Shown here in pieces: positions 61,116 through 64,000 of a stretch of DNA of 64,000 nt. The stretch covers positions 1,800,001-1,864,000 of the forward strand of contig NZ_CP109137.1 of the NCBI RefSeq assembly GCF_035918095.1. The letters are read 5' to 3'. Every line of letters starts with the position of its first letter. Within the stretch, counting starts at the first letter, position 1. A program made the position numbers and the translations under genes. The notes below the pieces were generated by a model. That model was given only the letters and a program-made list of their open reading frames with translations. It had not been told where the DNA came from and made no database searches. The DNA is from Streptomyces sp. NBC_01750 (GTDB lineage Bacteria > Actinomycetota > Actinomycetes > Streptomycetales > Streptomycetaceae).

Positions 61116-62420
61116 ATGCCGGATATGAGTGTGGAGCCGTACCGGGACATCACCTTCGACAAGGACGGTGATGTCGATGCGCGGCAGCGCGACCGGCTGG
61201 CAAAGCTGGATGTCACCGATCTGGTGATGTTCGCGCACGGCTGGAACAACTCGCCATCGGTTGCGGCCCAGTTGTACTCGGCCTTCTTCGCGCCGTTTCC
61301 CGGGCTGCTGGCGGCATCGCCCGGCGTGCGGCTCGGATACGCGGGTGTCGTGTGGCCGTCGATGAAGTTCACGGACGAGCCGGTACCCGACTTCAAGCCG
61401 TCCGTCTTCGGCCCGTCGACGGAACCGGGGCTGGACGAGGCGACACAGGACGCCCTGATCGAGCTGTTCCCCGGACACCGGGCGACGGTGGAACGGCTGG
61501 CCCGGCTCCTGGACGAGCAGCCCGAGTCGGAGACCGCGTTCGCGGAGTTCGGCGTACTGGCACGGCAGTTGGCCGAAGTGCCGGCAGGTGGGCTCGAGTC
61601 CGGCTTCACGGACGATCTGCCGCAGGACGAGCAGGGCCCGCCGGCAGTCCTGTACGAGGACGCGCTCACGATGTGCCGGAAGTTCACGCTGGCACTGGAG
61701 GAGACCGGGGCCATGACGGAGCAGTCCGCCGCTCGGTCCTTCTCGCTCGGCGGCGGATTGAAGAAGGTGTGGAAGGGCGCGAAGGAGCTGCTGAGGCAGA
61801 CGACGTACTACGCGATGAAGCGGCGCGCCGGGACCGTCGGCGAGCTGGGCCTCGGCCCGCTGCTCGGGCAGCTCGCCCGGTCCTCCCCCGATGTACGCGT
61901 CCATCTGGTCGGACACAGCCAGGGGGCACGGCTGGTTTCCTTCGCGCTGCGCGGACTGCCCGACGGCGTAAGGAACGTGAAGTCACTGACGCTCCTTCAG
62001 GGAGCTTTCTCTCACTACGCGTTCGCGCCGAGCCTGCCGCACTCCCCGCACAGCGGCGGGGCTCTGCGCAGCATGGAGCACCGGGTCGACGGTCCCGTGG
62101 TCGCCTGCTATTCGCGGCACGACAGCGCGCTCGGGGTGATCTATCCGCTGGCTTCGAGCCTCGCCGGGGACGATGCGAGCGCGGTCGGGCTGGACAAGCG
62201 GTGGTGGGCGATGGGACACGACGGGATACAGGCCGTCGGGCAGACATCGCGGATAACACTCGAGCAGGCGCTCCGCGACGGTATTCCGGGCTCGGGCTGC
62301 GTCAGTGTGGACACGGCGCCGGTGGTGCGGCGCGGCGGGCCGCCGGCGGGCGCGCACAGCGACATCTGCCATGAGGAGCTGGCGCGGGTGGTGGTGGCCG
62401 CCGGCCGCATCGGGCGCTGA
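61116..62420 (+). CDS. Uncharacterised alpha/beta-hydrolase-fold protein
   Basis: A 434-aa protein with serine-hydrolase features: oxyanion-type 'VMFAHGWNNSP' (about 37-47), nucleophile elbow 'VHLVGHSQGARLVSFAL' (G-H-S-Q-G, about 266) and a plausible acid in 'CYSRHDSALG'. A His from 'WWAMGHDGIQ' or the C-terminal 'HSDICHEEL' could complete the triad. A large insertion between the first strand and the elbow is unusual. No signal peptide is seen. The natural substrate is unknown. ATG 61116 has GGGAGGG upstream; a second ATG lies 9 nt later. Confidence 0.7.
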   Translation: MPDMSVEPYRDITFDKDGDVDARQRDRLAKLDVTDLVMFAHGWNNSPSVAAQLYSAFFAPFPGLLAASPGVRLGYAGVVWPSMKFTDEPVPDFKPSVFGPSTEPGLDEATQDALIELFPGHRATVERLARLLDEQPESETAFAEFGVLARQLAEVPAGGLESGFTDDLPQDEQGPPAVLYEDALTMCRKFTLALEETGAMTEQSAARSFSLGGGLKKVWKGAKELLRQTTYYAMKRRAGTVGELGLGPLLGQLARSSPDVRVHLVGHSQGARLVSFALRGLPDGVRNVKSLTLLQGAFSHYAFAPSLPHSPHSGGALRSMEHRVDGPVVACYSRHDSALGVIYPLASSLAGDDASAVGLDKRWWAMGHDGIQAVGQTSRITLEQALRDGIPGSGCVSVDTAPVVRRGGPPAGAHSDICHEELARVVVAAGRIGR

Positions 62421-62547
62421 GTGGCCTCAACGCCCGTGCGAAACACAGCAGTTGTCATCGACCGGCCGACACCGGCCGAACCGGTCACCGGCCGACCGGC
62501 CGACCGTCAGCGATGAGTGTCTCCGGCGAGCGGTCGGCGATATGTGG

Positions 62548-64000
62548 TCACCGGTGCGTCGGGAACTCCACGACCTGCTGGTACGTCGGCCGGTTCTGCC
62601 AGTTGACCCCCGGGTGGGTGATGCCGCCCAGCGCACGGTGGATGATCGAGTCCGTGCACCACTGGTTGCCCGCGCCGCAGCTGCCGTCGGCGGGGTAGAC
62701 CTCGGTCGCCGGCTTGGCCGTGGCCTGCTTCAGCGTGGCGAGGAGTGCGTCGCGGCAGGCGGCGAGGTCACCGTTGCCGCAGTACGTCTTCGCCAGCGGG
62801 CCCTGGACCGGCTCGCCCAGTACCTGACGCAGATCCTTGTCGGCGAAGGCCCACCAGCCGTACTGGAAGGCGGAGCCGCTGTGCGCGCCGGTCGCGCCGT
62901 GGCCGGCCGACGGGGACTCGTCGATCGCGAGGTTCCCGGCCAGAGCCTGGTAGAGACCGTCGCCGAGCCCCGGTTTGAACTCGGCCTCGATCAAGAGCGG
63001 CCACCAGGCGTCCATGATGCGCACCGCGTCGGCATGGGTGTAGCTGTGCGAGCCTGGCGCCGTCTCCCTGCGCTGCGAGCCTGCCGCGCTCCAGGAGTCC
63101 AACTGCTGGATCGCCGCGTTCAGTTGGGGGTCTGTCACGGGCTGGGAGCGCAGCACCTTCAGCAGCTCGGGCAGCAGCTGCTCGCCGCGCAGATCGGCGA
63201 CGGCCGCCTCCGCCATGGCCCGGGTGAGCGAGGCGCGGGTCACCCGGCCGTCCGCGACCAGTTTCGCCACCCGGTCGTCGAGCAGATCGCCACGGTGCAC
63301 GGCGCCGAAGCCGAAGGCCGCGGTGGCGTACCCCTTGGCCTGCCGGTTGTTCCAGGAGATGTAGTAGTCCTGGCCGATGGACCGGGGGTGCTGGGCGAAG
63401 GGCGTGTACGAGGCGGTGTTGGCCGCCGGGTCGAAGCCCTGCCACTCGTACGACTGCTCCGCCCTGACCGGCAGCGCCGGGTCGACGTCGGCCGCCCGTA
63501 CCGGGTTCATGCCGCTGTTGAAATAGGCGGCGGTGCGCGAGTCGGCGTAGAACCAGTTGAAGGCGTAGTCGATGTGGTGGGCGGCCTGCTGGAAGGACGT
63601 GGCGTCCGTCACGTACGACGGGTCGTTGAGCATCTGGAAGCCGATGATCGAGTCGGCCTCGTGGCGGTAGGTGGTGCGCAGCGAGGTGTACGCGACGGGC
63701 CTGCCGCCCACCGTGGCGCGGTGGGTGACCATGCCGTACTTGGTCCGCCAGACCTGCATGCGGTAGGAGCCGGCGGCGGTGGAGTCGGCGACCGTCGGCT
63801 TCCAGGCATTGCGGCGCTCCATTTTCTCCATGGGGGTGCAGACGCCGCGGTAGAGGTAGTGGTCGGCGTCCTTGCCCGGGGTGCCGCCGCCGGGTGCGCA
63901 CAGCTCGACCGCATAGCTGTCGGTGATGTCCTGGGCGGCGGAGGTGGCGGACCAGGCATAGTCCTGGCCTCGGCCCATCTGAACGTACATACCGATGCCG
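62548..64000 (-). CDS. Penicillin acylase-family amidase, C-terminal part (runs off the window)
   Basis: A partial gene of 483 visible codons with no start inside the window; its N-terminus lies to the right. 'SYEWQGFDPAANTASYTPFAQHPRSIG' and 'GQDYYISWNNRQAKGYATAAFGFGAVHRGDLL' match the beta-chain of Ntn-type penicillin/acyl-homoserine-lactone acylases, with the substrate-binding 'SWNNRQAKG' clear. The nucleophile Ser after autoprocessing is outside the window. Such enzymes are exported and hydrolyse amides of beta-lactams, lipopeptides or quorum signals. The 127 bp downstream are rich in CCGGCCGAC repeats and hold no gene. Confidence 0.85.
   Translation of the reverse strand, partial: GIGMYVQMGRGQDYAWSATSAAQDITDSYAVELCAPGGGTPGKDADHYLYRGVCTPMEKMERRNAWKPTVADSTAAGSYRMQVWRTKYGMVTHRATVGGRPVAYTSLRTTYRHEADSIIGFQMLNDPSYVTDATSFQQAAHHIDYAFNWFYADSRTAAYFNSGMNPVRAADVDPALPVRAEQSYEWQGFDPAANTASYTPFAQHPRSIGQDYYISWNNRQAKGYATAAFGFGAVHRGDLLDDRVAKLVADGRVTRASLTRAMAEAAVADLRGEQLLPELLKVLRSQPVTDPQLNAAIQQLDSWSAAGSQRRETAPGSHSYTHADAVRIMDAWWPLLIEAEFKPGLGDGLYQALAGNLAIDESPSAGHGATGAHSGSAFQYGWWAFADKDLRQVLGEPVQGPLAKTYCGNGDLAACRDALLATLKQATAKPATEVYPADGSCGAGNQWCTDSIIHRALGGITHPGVNWQNRPTYQQVVEFPTHR

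Noticed and set aside
62421..62547. CCGGCCGAC-rich repeats as a functional element
   Set aside because: They are irregular, short and in a 127-bp gap between convergent genes. They probably reflect GC-rich drift or a weak terminator.

Overview
The window is high-GC actinobacterial chromosome, almost certainly Streptomyces. The support is the codon bias, GTG/TTG starts, mycothiol ligase, two chaplin genes, a lipobox-rich secretome and several actinobacteria-only families. Gene order matches the conserved core block that in S. coelicolor runs roughly from metH-gylR-glpFKD through parJ, mshC and chpC/chpH to the gluconate operon (recalled from knowledge, not searched). No phage, insertion sequence or CRISPR array was seen.

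Layout. 0.1-8.1 kb: a RecB/Cas4-like Fe-S nuclease, an orphan NarL-type response regulator, an orphan oligopeptide-binding lipoprotein, a HAD phosphatase and B12-dependent methionine synthase. 8.4-13.4 kb: the glycerol regulon gylR-glpF-glpK-glpD with a GylR-like operator repeated in front of gylR and glpF. 13.6-20.1 kb: an L-fucose/L-fuconate utilisation block (FadR-type regulator, ABC sugar importer, SDR, L-fuconate dehydratase) that appears to interrupt the core order between glpD and parJ. 20.3-28.9 kb: parJ, an internally deleted Tat-exported beta-propeller gene, a signal-less subtilisin with a Gln-rich partner sharing its C-terminal domain, a secreted GH31 glycosidase and mshC.

28.9-41.9 kb: an actinobacterial gene trio (TIGR03843, DUF3090, MSMEG_4193-type phosphatase), a CorA transporter, a ferritin-like protein, an F420/LLM oxidoreductase, an aldo/keto reductase coupled to a RecD2-like protein with degraded ATPase motifs, small conserved proteins, chpC and chpH (the latter behind a BldN-type promoter), an M20 peptidase and tRNA-Leu(GAG).

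42.1-53.9 kb: a pseudouridine synthase, an amino-acid permease, gntR-gntK-gntP, a cytochrome b561/molybdopterin pair resembling YedYZ, an FAD dehydrogenase, a Nudix hydrolase, two coupled DUF202 membrane proteins, the remnant of a quinone oxidoreductase, a His-rich metal-binding protein and an MBL-fold hydrolase. 54.1-59.5 kb: a TetR-controlled acyl-CoA locus (APH-type kinase and acyl-CoA dehydrogenase facing SDR, acyl-CoA ligase and TetR) with one operator at both outer promoters; its composition resembles the levulinate/4-hydroxyacid pathway. 59.7-64 kb: NamZ-like exo-muramidase, an unassigned alpha/beta hydrolase and the C-terminal part of a penicillin acylase running off the right edge.

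The most novel-looking item is the 22.1-24.5 kb protease/Gln-rich pair. Terminator hairpins separate most convergent pairs, and start-stop overlaps (ATGA, GTGA, TTGA) mark translationally coupled genes. All similarity statements rest on reading the sequence and on family knowledge; no database search was run.
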